Below are positions 1 through 4,884 of a DNA stretch of 6,474 nucleotides, piece by piece (within the stretch, counting starts at the first letter, position 1; each line of letters begins with the position of its first letter). Source of the DNA: a bacterium (GTDB lineage: Bacteria; RBG-13-66-14); assembly GCA_035528375.1 (NCBI GenBank), contig DATKYS010000053.1:1-6474 (forward strand), read 5' to 3'. Under the pieces are notes generated by a model. The model saw nothing but the letters and a program-made list of their open reading frames with translations. It had not been told where the DNA came from and did not search any database. Both the position numbers and the translations under genes were made by a program.

Positions 1-29
1 GCCGTGCGCGGCAGGTTGCGGTGAGATAA

Positions 30-51
30 GGGCCGACCTTGTGGTCGGCCC
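30..51. repeat. GTAGGG-family palindromic repeat, perfect 9-bp hairpin
   Basis: GGGCCGACC (30-38) and GGTCGGCCC (43-51) form a perfect 9-bp stem around a TTGT loop. The same two arms occur at 6398-6406 and 6423-6431 in the array at the other end of the window, so this is a dispersed member of that family. Here the usual GTAGGG head is degraded to ATAAGGG. Read on the minus strand, the hairpin lies 38 bases past the stop of the secreted repeat protein and is followed by TTATCT, so it could also end that transcript. The T-run is poor for an intrinsic terminator. Confidence 0.75.
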
Positions 52-89
52 GGGCGCCGGTTCTCGGTTACTTCAAGGAGCAGGTCGAA

Positions 90-569
90 TCATGCCCCGG
101 CCTTGCGGAAGAGGATGTAGATCAACTCCTGGTCAATGGCCACGGAGACTGGATAGCCGCCGGGAAAGAAGGTATTCCATTCATCCCAGCCGCTGCCATT
201 GATGTTCCACCGCTTGACGAGGAAACTGCCGTCGGCTCCGTCCTGGGAGGCGAAGAGGATGTAGATCTCGTCGTTGTCGGCGGCGATGTCGACGGGAATA
301 CCGCCCTCGCCGACCGTCTTCCATTCGTCCCAGCCGCCGCCGTCGTAACTCCACTGCTTGACCATGAACTTCTCGCCGCTGCCGCCGGAGGCAAAGGTGA
401 TCAGGATGTTGCCGTAATCCACGTCAATGGCGGTCGCGGTGCCGTCGGGAACGGAGGTCTTCCACTCGCCCCAGCCGCCGCCGTCGTAAGTCCAGAATTT
501 CACCAGGAAGCTCTCACCGGCCAGCGCCACCACGGCCAACAGCAGGACACACAAACCGATGCGCTTCAT
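90..569 (-). CDS. small secreted protein of three tandem 47-residue beta-propeller-like repeats
   Basis: The 159-residue protein begins with a clear signal peptide (MKRIGLCVLLLAVVALAG, predicted cleavage near residues 17-18), so it is exported. The rest is three tandem repeats starting at F21, F68 and F116. Each has the pattern F-[LM]-V-K-x-W, then [DN]-G-x-G-W-x-E-W-x-T, and ends in a strand such as IYILF. The period of 47-48 residues and the Trp/Gly-rich strands resemble single blades of lectin-type beta-propellers, such as the five 47-residue repeats of tachylectin-2. That likeness is of pattern, not proven homology. Three blades are too few for a closed monomer, so oligomerisation or another fold is likely. 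The start at 569 is chosen because GGGAGG lies just upstream and the signal peptide begins there; an in-frame upstream ATG at 620 lacks both. The ligand is unknown. Confidence 0.82.
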   Translation of the reverse strand: MKRIGLCVLLLAVVALAGESFLVKFWTYDGGGWGEWKTSVPDGTATAIDVDYGNILITFASGGSGEKFMVKQWSYDGGGWDEWKTVGEGGIPVDIAADNDEIYILFASQDGADGSFLVKRWNINGSGWDEWNTFFPGGYPVSVAIDQELIYILFRKAGA

Positions 570-611
570 TGCCCCTCCCGTTGTGATTGGAAAAGAACTC
601 ATCGTGCTTTT

Positions 612-617
612 AGCATA
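612..617 (-). promoter_or_regulatory. possible -10 element of the secreted repeat protein gene
   Basis: On the minus strand TATGCT, preceded by GTG, lies about 43 bases upstream of the ATG at 569. It would give a leader of roughly 35 bases containing the GGGAGG ribosome-binding site. No recognisable -35 element is found at 16-18 bases, so this is a weak call. Confidence 0.3.
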
Positions 618-723
618 CACCGGATCGCACTAGGGGAAGGAATATCCACCACCAGCGGCGGGTGCGAGTCCGAATGGGCAACGGCGGGAAGTCAATCCGT
701 TCGTCATGCCGCGGGAAGGGAAC

Positions 724-741
724 AGCCGGCCGCCCTACATT
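724..741 (-). repeat. GTAGGG-family repeat fragment, reverse orientation
   Basis: Read on the minus strand this is AATGTAGGGCGGCC. It shares the GTAGGGCGGCC head and left arm with the copy at 6298-6326. A matching right arm is not evident, so it appears to be a decayed or partial copy lying in the gap between two minus-strand genes. Confidence 0.5.
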
Positions 742-764
742 AAAAGACGCGGTGAGGCGCTTTT
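742..764 (-). terminator. hairpin terminator downstream of the cyclic-nucleotide-binding gene
   Basis: AAAAG-(A)-CGC pairs with GCG-CTTTT around the loop GGTGAG, giving an 8-bp stem with one bulged A. The stem is A-rich on one side and T-rich on the other, so it has a T-run in both directions. It lies 43 bases beyond the stop codon of the minus-strand gene ending at 807. It could also stop rightward read-through. Confidence 0.5.
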
Positions 765-782
765 ATACCGTTCTAAGTAACT

Positions 783-805
783 GACCCGCCATTCAGGTCG
801 GGCGG
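783..805. repeat. degenerate palindromic repeat next to a stop codon
   Basis: CCGCC (786-790) pairs with GGCGG (801-805), and GACC (783-786) can alternatively pair with GGTC (796-799). The ten bases TTCAGGTCGG (792-801) recur exactly at 6419-6428 inside an intact array copy, so this looks like a decayed member of the same family. It directly abuts the stop codon of the minus-strand gene at 807. Confidence 0.45.
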
Positions 806-806
806 T

Positions 807-1277
807 TTAGATGCCCCCCAGGGCGGTGCCGAGGAACTCGCGGAAGCGGTCGTTGGCCCGCCGGATGGCGTTGGAGTGCACCGAGAGAATCGCCCGGTAG
901 ACCTTGTGGGCCGAGGCGGGGTTGGCCATCATCGCCGCCCAGAAGTCGCTCTTCTCGATGATGACGCACTCGGTGTCCTCCACGGCCTCCACGGAGGCGG
1001 AGCGCTTGCCGCCGTCGAAGAGGGAAATTTCGCCGAAGAAGAAGTACTGCCCGAGCTCGGCGAGCTGCGAGCGCTGGCCCTCCTCGTCGAGGGACTTCTT
1101 GATGGAGACCCGGCCGGACTGGATGATGTAGAGCGGGCCGCCCTCGTCGCCCTCGTCGAAGATGAGGCGGCCCCTGGGGAACGTCTCCACCCGCGCGCTC
1201 CGGGCCAGAATCTCCAGCTCGCCGGAGTCCAGGGTGTAGAAGAGGTACGTTTTCTTGAGCACGTCTTTGATTTCCAC
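807..1277 (-). CDS. stand-alone cyclic-nucleotide-binding domain protein
   Basis: The 156-residue protein is essentially one CAP/PKA-type cyclic-nucleotide-binding domain with a helical tail. It has the family's N-terminal strand region (FPRGRLIFDEGDEG, residues 33-46), the GPLYIIQSGRVSI barrel strand, and a canonical phosphate-binding cassette FGEISLFDGGKRSAS at 81-95. There G82-E83 would contact the ribose and R92 the cyclic phosphate; Ser93 after the arginine is also seen in bacterial CAP. The C-terminal part (about 120-156) is helical and carries no DNA-binding helix-turn-helix, so this is a cytoplasmic sensor or adaptor rather than a CRP-type regulator. The start is GTG at 1277, preceded by GGGAGG at a good distance. 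It is transcribed alone, with a likely terminator downstream. The partner and whether the ligand is cAMP or cGMP are unknown. Confidence 0.93.
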   Translation of the reverse strand: MEIKDVLKKTYLFYTLDSGELEILARSARVETFPRGRLIFDEGDEGGPLYIIQSGRVSIKKSLDEEGQRSQLAELGQYFFFGEISLFDGGKRSASVEAVEDTECVIIEKSDFWAAMMANPASAHKVYRAILSVHSNAIRRANDRFREFLGTALGGI

Positions 1278-1291
1278 GAAAACCTCCCGTG

Positions 1292-1328
1292 CCGGGCGTC
1301 GGCTCGCAGTTTCCTACTGCGTGCCCGG
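1292..1328 (-). promoter_or_regulatory. leader hairpin upstream of the cyclic-nucleotide-binding gene
   Basis: CGCAGT (1305-1310) and ACTGCG (1316-1321) form a perfect 6-bp stem, and CCGGGC (1292-1297) pairs with GCCCGG (1323-1328) outside it, with a one-sided internal loop. In the minus-strand transcript the apical loop is AGGAA, and the hairpin ends about 15 bases before the GTG start, next to the GGGAGG ribosome-binding site. A GGA in a hairpin loop plus a GGA at the ribosome-binding site resembles CsrA targets. The structure is visible; the regulatory role is inference. Confidence 0.4.
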
Positions 1329-1423
1329 ATAATCATTTACCTGAACCTTACACCCGGCCGACATAGTCCACCAATGGCCAAGCCGCCGCAAAAGGCCCAG
1401 TTTTCCCATCGGCCCCTCTTGCT

Positions 1424-1488
1424 GGACGATAGCCAGGATGTCTTGGTCAAGCGCCGTTGGACACCGGTTAGCTATAATTTTATCGTCC
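1424..1488. repeat. 8-bp inverted repeat in the divergent intergenic region
   Basis: GGACGATA (1424-1431) is matched by its exact reverse complement TATCGTCC (1481-1488), 49 bases apart. The right half lies just upstream of the extended -10 promoter at 1515-1523. It could be a looping operator pair, but eight bases at this spacing can arise by chance. Confidence 0.3.
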
Positions 1489-1514
1489 GTCAGAGCTATG
1501 GTTTTTGACAGATG

Positions 1515-1523
1515 TGGTATACT
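1515..1523 (+). promoter_or_regulatory. extended -10 promoter of the 72-residue protein gene
   Basis: TGG-TATACT is an extended -10 element with five of six consensus bases plus the upstream TG. No good -35 sits 17 bases upstream, as is usual for extended -10 promoters; the TTGACA at 1505-1510 is too close to serve. Transcription would start near 1530, giving a leader of about 100 bases. The seven bases TGTGGTA recur in the promoter at 3053-3063. Confidence 0.65.
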
Positions 1524-1557
1524 TATATAGGTTGTTAGAAATATATCCTTCGAAGCC

Positions 1558-1587
1558 TCTCCCAGAAGCGGGAGACCCCCTTGGGGG
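1558..1587 (+). promoter_or_regulatory. two tandem hairpins in the leader of the 72-residue protein gene
   Basis: TCTCCC (1558-1563) pairs with GGGAGA (1570-1575) around AGAAGC. Immediately after it CCCCC (1576-1580) faces GGGGG (1583-1587), an effective 4-bp stem with a CTTG loop. Both fall in the predicted leader between the promoter at 1515-1523 and the ATG at 1632. No T-run follows, so they are not a standard terminator. I do not recognise a known riboswitch class. Confidence 0.4.
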
Positions 1588-1631
1588 CGCTAAGATGAAT
1601 TACAAATCCTCCAATCCTCAAAGGAGACCAA

Positions 1632-1850
1632 ATGAAGAAAGTGCTAATCGGTTGGTTAATAAATGAGCTTCTTGAACGATTAATTGGTCCACTCACTATC
1701 TCAACGGAACTGCTGGTGTTTATAGTTGTTTTTATCACGGCGGCAGAGTGGTTGAGCCGACTTGGGGAAAAAATTCATGGGTCCATGTACTCAGGGAATG
1801 CGCGACAGGCAAGCATCCACCCCGCTGCTCCCACTACTCCACGTCGTTAA
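1632..1850 (+). CDS. small single-pass membrane protein, unknown function
   Basis: I do not recognise this 72-residue protein. Residues 1-20 look amphipathic (KKVLIGWLINELLERLIGPL) and residues about 24-41 (STELLVFIVVFITAAEWL) form one hydrophobic membrane segment. The remainder is polar and ends in a Pro/Arg-rich tail. A strong AAGGAG ribosome-binding site five bases before the ATG and an extended -10 promoter about 110 bases upstream support real expression. The gene sits in an AT-rich stretch (about 37-40% G+C by hand count over 1621-1740), unlike its neighbours, and uses AT-rich codons such as AAA and ATA. The last 20 or so codons are GC-richer and compositionally like local sequence, so the original gene may have been truncated and now reads into flanking DNA. 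Foreign origin is an inference. It is convergent with the DUF4388 gene. Confidence 0.55.
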   Translation: MKKVLIGWLINELLERLIGPLTISTELLVFIVVFITAAEWLSRLGEKIHGSMYSGNARQASIHPAAPTTPRR

Positions 1851-1869
1851 GACCGCTAAACGCGCGGCC

Positions 1870-1884
1870 GACGGCTCGACCGTC
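1870..1884. other. small hairpin in the convergent gap
   Basis: GACGG (1870-1874) pairs with CCGTC (1880-1884) around CTCGA, 20 bases past the stop of the small membrane protein gene, in the 95-base convergent gap. There is no T-run. A second short hairpin (CCGG-CGTT-CCGG, 1933-1944) abuts the stop of the DUF4388 gene. Either could slow polymerase, but neither is a convincing intrinsic terminator. Confidence 0.25.
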
Positions 1885-1945
1885 ACGTCAGCCACCACTG
1901 GGAACAGAAAACTCGACCGACCTACACGACCCCCGGCGTTCCGGC

Positions 1946-2926
1946 CTAGCCCAGGATGCTCCGGCCTCCCTCGTCGGCCAGGACGGCGGTCCAGAACAGC
2001 TCCCGCTCCCGCGGCGCCGCGTCCTCGATGATGTGCCCGATGAACTCGTCCATGCGCAGCTCGTTGACCAGGTTGCGGTGCCGGGGGAAGTAGCTGGCGG
2101 CGATGTCCTTGAGTATCTTGGCCAGCTCGGCGCCCTCGATGAAGACGCTCACCGCCTTGTAGTAGCGCTCCAGGAGCTCGCCGAGAATCTTCAGGGCGTC
2201 GGCGCCCCGCTCGAACTGACGGCGGAGCTGGTGCAGCGACTGGACGCTCCCGCCCAGCTCCAGTTGCTCGAGCTGGGGGTTGTCCACGATGTCCTCGGAG
2301 AGGGTCTTGCCGAACATCCGTTCGGCGCCGTTGGTCGTGAGACGGGTCTTGCCCAGGGCGAGCACGAACTCGTCTATGACGTGCACCAGGACCCGCACCA
2401 CCTCGAGGGTCCGCACCAGCCGGATGGTGTCCGACACGACCAGCCCGAAGAGGACCTGGAGGGTGAACCGCTCGGGCAGGGGGGAGGTCTTGACGATGTC
2501 GGTGATGGTCCGGTCGTCGTCTATGAGCGCGGCGATTTTCATCTCGTCGTCGGTCAGCTCCGCGATGGGGATCGAGGCCACCTGCGGGATGGCGTGCGGC
2601 GAGAGGAGCACCCACTGCATGGCCCGGGGGTCGGCGGTCTCCAGGGACCGGTTCATGAGCCAGCGGAAGGTGGTCAGCTCGGGGCTCATGGGCGAATCTA
2701 TGTCCTGGGCCTCGTCGAAGGTGAAGTCGCCCTTGATCAGGTTGAAGACGTGCCGGGAGCCGGTGACGTCGGGGTCCTTGGTGGCGTTCTGCAGCCGGCC
2801 CCGGATGAAGAAATAGTAGAGCTCCTTCCCGTCGGACCGCACGGTCAGACGACCGGAAAGGTTCTGGTGGACGATGTGCTGGAAGACGGTGCCCAGGGGC
2901 GTTTTGGTCAGGGAGCCCTCGAACAT
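1946..2926 (-). CDS. DUF4388 (PatA N-terminal-like) domain protein
   Basis: The 326-residue cytoplasmic protein starts with a DUF4388-type domain. FEGSLTKTPLGTVFQHIV (2-19), LSGRLTVRSDGKELYYFF (23-40) and IRGRLQNA (41-48) match the family's pattern of a short helix, a SGxLxV strand and a strand-Gly-xx-xA end, followed by the HVFNLIKGDFTF strand (59-70). Residues about 123-170 (LTDDEMKIAALIDDDRTITDIV, then LQVLFGLVVSDTIRL) resemble the small winged-helix module often following DUF4388. The remainder (about 180-326) is helical and unrecognised. Family members occur in signalling and motility proteins of deltaproteobacteria and cyanobacteria, usually as output or adaptor domains; a precise role cannot be given. 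The start at 2926 is chosen over the in-frame 3019 because AGGAGG lies five bases upstream and a strong promoter lies between the two. It is divergent from the exported-protein operon, with 146 bases between starts. Confidence 0.85.
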   Translation of the reverse strand: MFEGSLTKTPLGTVFQHIVHQNLSGRLTVRSDGKELYYFFIRGRLQNATKDPDVTGSRHVFNLIKGDFTFDEAQDIDSPMSPELTTFRWLMNRSLETADPRAMQWVLLSPHAIPQVASIPIAELTDDEMKIAALIDDDRTITDIVKTSPLPERFTLQVLFGLVVSDTIRLVRTLEVVRVLVHVIDEFVLALGKTRLTTNGAERMFGKTLSEDIVDNPQLEQLELGGSVQSLHQLRRQFERGADALKILGELLERYYKAVSVFIEGAELAKILKDIAASYFPRHRNLVNELRMDEFIGHIIEDAAPRERELFWTAVLADEGGRSILG

Positions 2927-2953
2927 CGCAGCCTCCTGGAGGGATCGGGAGTA

Positions 2954-2982
2954 ATCATATCCTAAAACGGGTGGGCTGACAA
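2954..2982 (-). promoter_or_regulatory. near-consensus sigma-70-type promoter of the DUF4388 gene
   Basis: On the minus strand TTGTCA (2977-2982) is followed by exactly 17 bases and then TATGAT (2954-2959), each five of six consensus bases. Transcription would begin near 2947, giving a leader of about 20 bases that just includes the AGGAGG ribosome-binding site. This placement excludes the longer in-frame start at 3019. Confidence 0.8.
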
Positions 2983-3052
2983 GCCGCGCCGTGCGGGGCC
3001 GCCGTTCGGGGGGAACCATGCCGGAAGGACACCGTGGAGCGCCGCGCCGCGT

Positions 3053-3063
3053 TGTGGTAAAAT
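3053..3063 (+). promoter_or_regulatory. extended -10 promoter predicted to give a leaderless operon mRNA
   Basis: TGTGGTAAAAT contains the extended -10 element TGG-TAAAAT (3055-3063). Only nine bases separate it from the ATG at 3073, so transcription would begin at or within about three bases of the start codon. No ribosome-binding site is present upstream of that ATG, which fits leaderless translation. The -35 region (TGGAGC) is poor. Confidence 0.6.
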
Positions 3064-3072
3064 CCGTTTCAC

Positions 3073-4296
3073 ATGCACACCCTCCGCCGACCAGCCGTTC
3101 ATCTCGCCCTCCTCCTCGCCGTGACGGCCGCGCCCGCCCTCGCCCGGACCGAGGTCGTCGGCCAGACCTACACGAACAGTGATTACGGGTTCCAGGTCAC
3201 CGCCCCCGCGGGCTGGACCATCACCTCGAACGTGGGGGCGGCCCTGGTCCTGTTGGAGAGCCCCGACGGCCAGACGAACTTCCGCGCCTACGGCAAGCTC
3301 CTGGCCGGGCTGACCTCCCCCTCGGAGCACCGCCGGGTGTCCAAGAGCCAGTACGGCATCCGGGGCCGCGAGACGACGGTGCAGGCGCTCATCGAGTCCT
3401 GGGAGGGCCGGGAGCCGGTTTATCTGCCGATGCCCGTCGGGACCGCCCCCGAGGCGGTTCAACCGGAACCTCTCGAGGGCGAGGCCCTCCCCGAGGGGAC
3501 CTCCCCCGTCGCCGCCGAGGCCGCTCCGATGACCGCCGCCCGCCCGGAGGCCGGCGTGGACGACGATCCCGACGCCGGCGAGGTCATCGTGGCCGACCTC
3601 ACCGTCATGGAGGCGCTGGTGATGCTGCAGGGGACCACGGGCGCCCCCTACGCCGACCCCGAGACGCGCAGGCACGGACAAGAGCTGGAGAAGGACGAGC
3701 CCGCCCTGTCCTCGGACCCCCTGGCCGCCGTCCTGGCCGAGCTCGCCGAGGCCAAGCCCTACCTGGCGGTGTACGAGCAGGAGCTGGCCGACCCGGTCAC
3801 CGGAGAGGTCCGCCGAACCACCCAGCTCGCCTGCTTCGTCCTGCGGAACATGGTCGGCTACACCTTCGTGGCCGGCATGCCCGCCGACCGCTTCGAGGAA
3901 AACCTCTGGGACATGACGGGCATCTTCCAGTCGCTGCAGATTCCCACCCTGGAAGGCGGCAGCTTCTCCGGCTCCGGCGCCCTGAGCATGGACCCCCAGA
4001 CCACCGGGGTCATCGTGGGGAAGGTCCTGGTCCGGGGCACGCCGGTGCCCGGGGCCACGGTCGTGCTGTACCGGACGGAGGAGGACTACCGCGCGGGCAG
4101 GGTCTACAAAACGGTGACCTCGAACTTCATCGGCGAGTTCCAGCTCATCGGCGTCCCCCCGGGGACCTACTTTCTGTTGGAGGCCTCCGCCGACCTGGGC
4201 GGCGAGCTTCTCTCCACCTACCTGCCGGTCACGCAGATCAAAGTGCAGCGCGGGTTCGGCAGCTTCTACAACCTGGAGTTGGACCAGGCCCAATGA
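3073..4296 (+). CDS. exported protein: split PsbP-like region plus transthyretin-like domain
   Basis: The 407-residue protein has a signal peptide with Arg-Arg near the N-terminus and cleavage predicted after PALA (residue 24), placing it in the periplasm or outside the cell. YTNSDYGFQVTAPAGWTI (33-50) resembles the opening strands of PsbP/DUF1795-type domains. Residues about 228-292, ending GYTFVAGMPADRFEENLWD then IFQSLQI, resemble their closing half. Between them lies an insertion of roughly 100 residues rich in Pro, Ala and Glu (about 122-172), probably a flexible loop. The C-terminal part (about 312-372: VIVGKVLVRGTPVPGATVVL, then GEFQLIGVPPGTYFLLEA) is a carboxypeptidase-regulatory-like, transthyretin-like beta-sandwich, often used for adhesion or surface assembly. 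No catalytic residues are recognised. It is the first gene of a three-gene operon and its stop overlaps the next start (ATGA). The start lacks a ribosome-binding site; no better in-frame start retains the signal peptide. Confidence 0.85.
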   Translation: MHTLRRPAVHLALLLAVTAAPALARTEVVGQTYTNSDYGFQVTAPAGWTITSNVGAALVLLESPDGQTNFRAYGKLLAGLTSPSEHRRVSKSQYGIRGRETTVQALIESWEGREPVYLPMPVGTAPEAVQPEPLEGEALPEGTSPVAAEAAPMTAARPEAGVDDDPDAGEVIVADLTVMEALVMLQGTTGAPYADPETRRHGQELEKDEPALSSDPLAAVLAELAEAKPYLAVYEQELADPVTGEVRRTTQLACFVLRNMVGYTFVAGMPADRFEENLWDMTGIFQSLQIPTLEGGSFSGSGALSMDPQTTGVIVGKVLVRGTPVPGATVVLYRTEEDYRAGRVYKTVTSNFIGEFQLIGVPPGTYFLLEASADLGGELLSTYLPVTQIKVQRGFGSFYNLELDQAQ

Positions 4297-4874
4297 CCAA
4301 AGACGGACCGACCGACTATCAGCGCGGGCTCCTGTGGCTCGTGGCGGAGCTTCTGGGCGAGGAACGCCCCGAGGGGCTGCAGCGCTTTTTGAAGGAGAGC
4401 ACCCTCCACGCCCTGTTTTTCCTGGCCAGCGAGCGAGGGCTCCTGCCCTACGACACGGCGCCGGTCCTCACCAACTGGCACGGCGACACCCGCTACGTCT
4501 GCCTGAGCCAGGAGGGGCTCGAGGACCTGGCCGCCCTGGAGAAGCGGGGACTGCTCCAGCGCCTCGAGCTCACCGGCAGCCACCACGGCTTCTTCTCCGC
4601 CTACCGGATGACCGCGGCGGGGCGCGTCGAGGTCGCCGGGGTTCCCCCCGCGATTACCGCCGCCCTCGAGCCGCTCATCCGCTGCGCCTGCGGCGACCGG
4701 TGGGTCTACACCACCGGCAAGGAGATGGTTCGGCGCTACTGTCCGAAGTGCGGGACCGAGGAGGAGATAGGCTGCCTGGAGATACCCAAGCTGCCCTACA
4801 CCAGCGTCTCCCGCTTCCCCAACCTCCTGGGGCTCGGCTTCCCCGGCGAGGATAATAAGGACTCAGCTTCCTAG
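4293..4874 (+). CDS. predicted winged-helix and zinc-ribbon protein
   Basis: I do not recognise the family of this 193-residue soluble protein. Residues about 31-115 look like a winged helix: a helical part (FLKESTLHALFFLASERGLL), then LEDLAALEKRGLLQRLEL (76-93), and a wing ending SAYRMTAAGRVEV (102-114), the xYxxTxxGR pattern seen in MarR- or PadR-like regulators. Residues 131-153 form a probable zinc ribbon, C131-x-C133 ... C150-P-K-C153, with a further Cys161. The likely job is a DNA- or nucleic-acid-binding regulator with structural or sensory zinc, but neither activity is proven. Its ATG overlaps the preceding stop codon and it has only a weak ribosome-binding site, so translation is probably coupled to the exported-protein gene. 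The CorA-like gene begins ten bases after its stop, which suggests it may act on, or sense with, that transporter. Confidence 0.75.
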   Translation: MTKDGPTDYQRGLLWLVAELLGEERPEGLQRFLKESTLHALFFLASERGLLPYDTAPVLTNWHGDTRYVCLSQEGLEDLAALEKRGLLQRLELTGSHHGFFSAYRMTAAGRVEVAGVPPAITAALEPLIRCACGDRWVYTTGKEMVRRYCPKCGTEEEIGCLEIPKLPYTSVSRFPNLLGLGFPGEDNKDSAS

Positions 4875-4884
4875 AGGAGAGGAC

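Noticed and set aside
39-743. Plus-strand open frame of 234 codons over the secreted repeat protein
   Set aside because: Its internal repetition only mirrors the three repeats on the minus strand, and it lacks a signal peptide or ribosome-binding site.
1505-1523. TTGACA with TATACT as a classical promoter pair
   Set aside because: Only seven bases separate them, far too few for a -35/-10 pair; the TATACT is instead called as an extended -10 element.
1595-1666. 23-codon leader frame overlapping the start of the 72-residue protein gene
   Set aside because: It starts at an ATG with only a weak upstream G-run and overlaps the real ribosome-binding site; a leader peptide is possible but not supported by any further signal.
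1535-1738. Minus-strand 67-codon frame in the AT-rich island
   Set aside because: It overlaps the better supported 72-codon plus-strand gene and shows no convincing ribosome-binding site or motif.
1738-1810. tRNA-like stretch (CGGCAGAGTGGTTGAGCC) resembling a Ser/Leu tRNA D-arm
   Set aside because: No acceptor stem, anticodon stem or T-arm (GGTTCGAATCC-like) follows at the right distances.
1748-2965. Plus-strand open frame of 405 codons
   Set aside because: It is antisense to the DUF4388 gene, which has a promoter, a ribosome-binding site and domain support; the plus-strand product is low complexity.
2962-4293. Minus-strand open frame of 443 codons opposite the exported-protein gene
   Set aside because: Its product is low-complexity Gly/Leu/His/Arg, whereas the plus-strand product has a signal peptide and recognisable domains.
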